The notes below the pieces were generated by a model. The model was not told the origin of the DNA. It did not search any database and worked only from the letters and a program-made list of their open reading frames with translations. From Baffinella frigidus (taxonomy: Eukaryota; Cryptophyceae; Cryptomonadales; Baffinellaceae): a stretch of 26,465 nt of DNA. This document shows positions 25,201 through 26,465 of this stretch, piece after piece (within the stretch, counting starts at the first letter, position 1; every line of letters begins with the position of its first letter). Location: the NCBI GenBank assembly GCA_026770585.1, contig MU647591.1, forward strand, positions 30,474-56,938, in the 5' to 3' direction. The position numbers and the translations under genes were made by a program.

Positions 25201-25683
25201 GCCTCGAGTTGACCGACTCCGTGACCGACGCCAACCTTGCCCGAATTTCCGGATAAGAGTGGTCACGTTACTGGCGGAAGGATTCGCGATTTGTACGGGG
25301 TTCGTTCGGCCGCTAAGTAAGACGTAGCCAGAACATTTCGCCTAAGTCAACTCCCACTGAAAACCAGCGCCTTAAGTCAAATGCCTGCCATGGTGGCAGG
25401 GTCCATCTAAACGAAATCAGGGGAAAGTTGACTTAGGTGAGCTGGTTGACTAAGCTGAAATCTTGTGGCTCGGAGTGAAATGGGACGTAGCCCAGCCTCA
25501 GGAGAGAGAAGCAACAATATTGTACAGTGGTAGACGCGAGAGAGCAAACGATGCTCTAGAGAGTCACCTACCCAGATTCATATATCACAGAGTATACAAC
25601 GTATACGAGGATTGTCCGCTCAGTCTAAGCTTAAAGGACCAAAGGTCCCGAGGCGGGCCCATGGGCCACCTCAATCGCTATTA

Positions 25684-26016
25684 CAGGGGTACCTCGCTCA
25701 TCAGAAACCGCCCACACCCTAGGACCACCATAGGGCCCTACGCATAGGCCTACTGCAGGGTCCTAGAGCGGCGGTTTCTTATGGGCGAGGTACCCCTGTA
25801 CCTCGTTCATCAGAAACCACCCCTAGGGTCCTACAGTGGCCCTAGGGGGGGGGGCGGTTGCTGATGAGCGAGGTACAGGGGTACCTCGCTCATCAGAAAC
25901 CGCCCCCCCCCCCCAGGACCCTTCAATGAGTGTGTTACAGTAGGACTCTTCCCAGGGTCCTCAGGTGGTCCTGGGGGGGGGGGCGGTTTCTTATTAGCGA
26001 GGTACCGGTACCCCTG
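25684..26016. mobile_element. MITE family C cluster, copies 5-7
   Basis: Copy 5 at 25684-25798 (TA flanks), copy 6 truncated and sharing TAC termini (25799-25876), copy 7 at 25876-26016 (GGTACCGGTACCCCTG end, partly duplicated arm). They are directly adjacent, one ending where the next begins. Confidence 0.85.
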
Positions 26017-26221
26017 TATTCGGAGCCAGACTGAGCGCGGTCGGTCATGGACCGGTCGTACAGGGGTACCTCGCTCATAAGAAAGCGCACCCCCCCCGGA
26101 CCCTACAGTAGGGCTATGCCTAGGGCCCTACGGTGGTCCTAGGGAGGTGGGCGTTTCTTCTCAGCGAGGTACCCCTGTATTCGGAGCCAGGCTGAGCGAG
26201 GTGGGTCATGGACCGGACGTA
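26017..26221 (+). mobile_element. MITE family C copy 8 between 44-base direct repeats
   Basis: TATTCGGAGCCAGACTGAGC...GACCGGTCGTA (26017-26060), element 26061-26177 with TA flanks, then TATTCGGAGCCAGGCTGAGC...GACCGGACGTA (26178-26221). The unit element plus flank is tandemly duplicated. Confidence 0.85.
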
Positions 26222-26338
26222 GTCTTATCCGGGGAAACCTATTTTGCTTTCATTTGATGGCAATCAAAATTAATACACAAGTGCTTAATGTTAGAGCGTT
26301 TGCGGTAATTGTTGTCCGTTTTGGACCTCCGATTTTCC

Positions 26339-26465
26339 AATTTTCCAATTTTGAAAGGGATTTGTAGGACGTGACAAGGATTTTAAATTGTACCAAGAGG
26401 CGCAATTCTGGTACTATTTAAAATCCTTGTCACGTCCTACAAGTCCCTTTCAAAATTGGAAAATT
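26339..26465. repeat. Near-perfect inverted repeat at the window end
   Basis: Left arm 26339-26387 (AATTTTCCAATTTTGAAAGG...) and right arm 26417-26465 are reverse complements over 49 bases with one mismatch; spacer about 29 bases. Probably another MITE-like element. It may continue past the window. Confidence 0.9.

Noticed and set aside
25463-25747. 94-residue frame with YRGTSLIRNRP
   Set aside because: The C-terminal part is the translation of family C terminal repeats; no splice or homology support for the rest.
1-26465. CRISPR-like array of regularly spaced repeats
   Set aside because: Repeats are direct heptamers without unique spacers, in a eukaryotic intron context.

Overview
The window looks like nuclear DNA of a eukaryote, probably a flagellated protist or alga. 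Short GC-rich exons are split by long GT-AG introns. The introns are filled with exact and degraded copies of the TTTAGGG-type telomere heptamer (CCCTAAA and variants) and with many small palindromic elements that resemble MITEs. TTTAGGG telomeres occur in plants, many algae and alveolates. A cryptophyte-like alga would fit, but the sequence alone does not fix the species. There are no bacterial-style operons. Most long open frames are translations of the repeats (runs such as NPKPQTPNPKPQ or WGLGFGVWGLGF), not genes.

Left two thirds (72-17000, + strand): one gene for an EML-type (echinoderm microtubule-associated protein-like) WD40 protein. The 5' part, including any HELP domain, lies outside the window. 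I could place 21 exons, about 1.5 kb coding in 16.9 kb. Exons 1-14 and 16-21 each join in phase at AG/GT boundaries. Only exon 15 is unresolved. The gene ends at a TGA at 16998-17000. A 105-base N gap (12537-12641) lies in intron 17.

The most striking signal is in the introns. Nearly every exon has partial copies ('echoes') of itself nearby. Copies of the exon start, with its acceptor AG, lie upstream; copies of the exon end, with its donor GT, lie downstream. Many differ from the exon mainly at synonymous sites, and several carry a different palindromic element. At least two echoes (exons 8 and 16) are whole, in frame and flanked by usable splice sites, so they are candidate mutually exclusive exons.

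Right third (17000-26465): MITE-rich DNA with small, less certain genes. These are a short + gene (18783-19070) whose only intron is a palindromic element using its own GT and AG, and a convergent minus-strand coiled-coil gene (19704-19062) whose C-terminus resembles dynactin subunit 3. Next come a + gene starting MGGCCTS, a dual-acylation-type N-terminus (20030-20581), and scattered + exons of an unidentified protein (21256-23493). The far right holds a cluster of TA-flanked palindromic elements and a near-perfect inverted repeat at the window edge.
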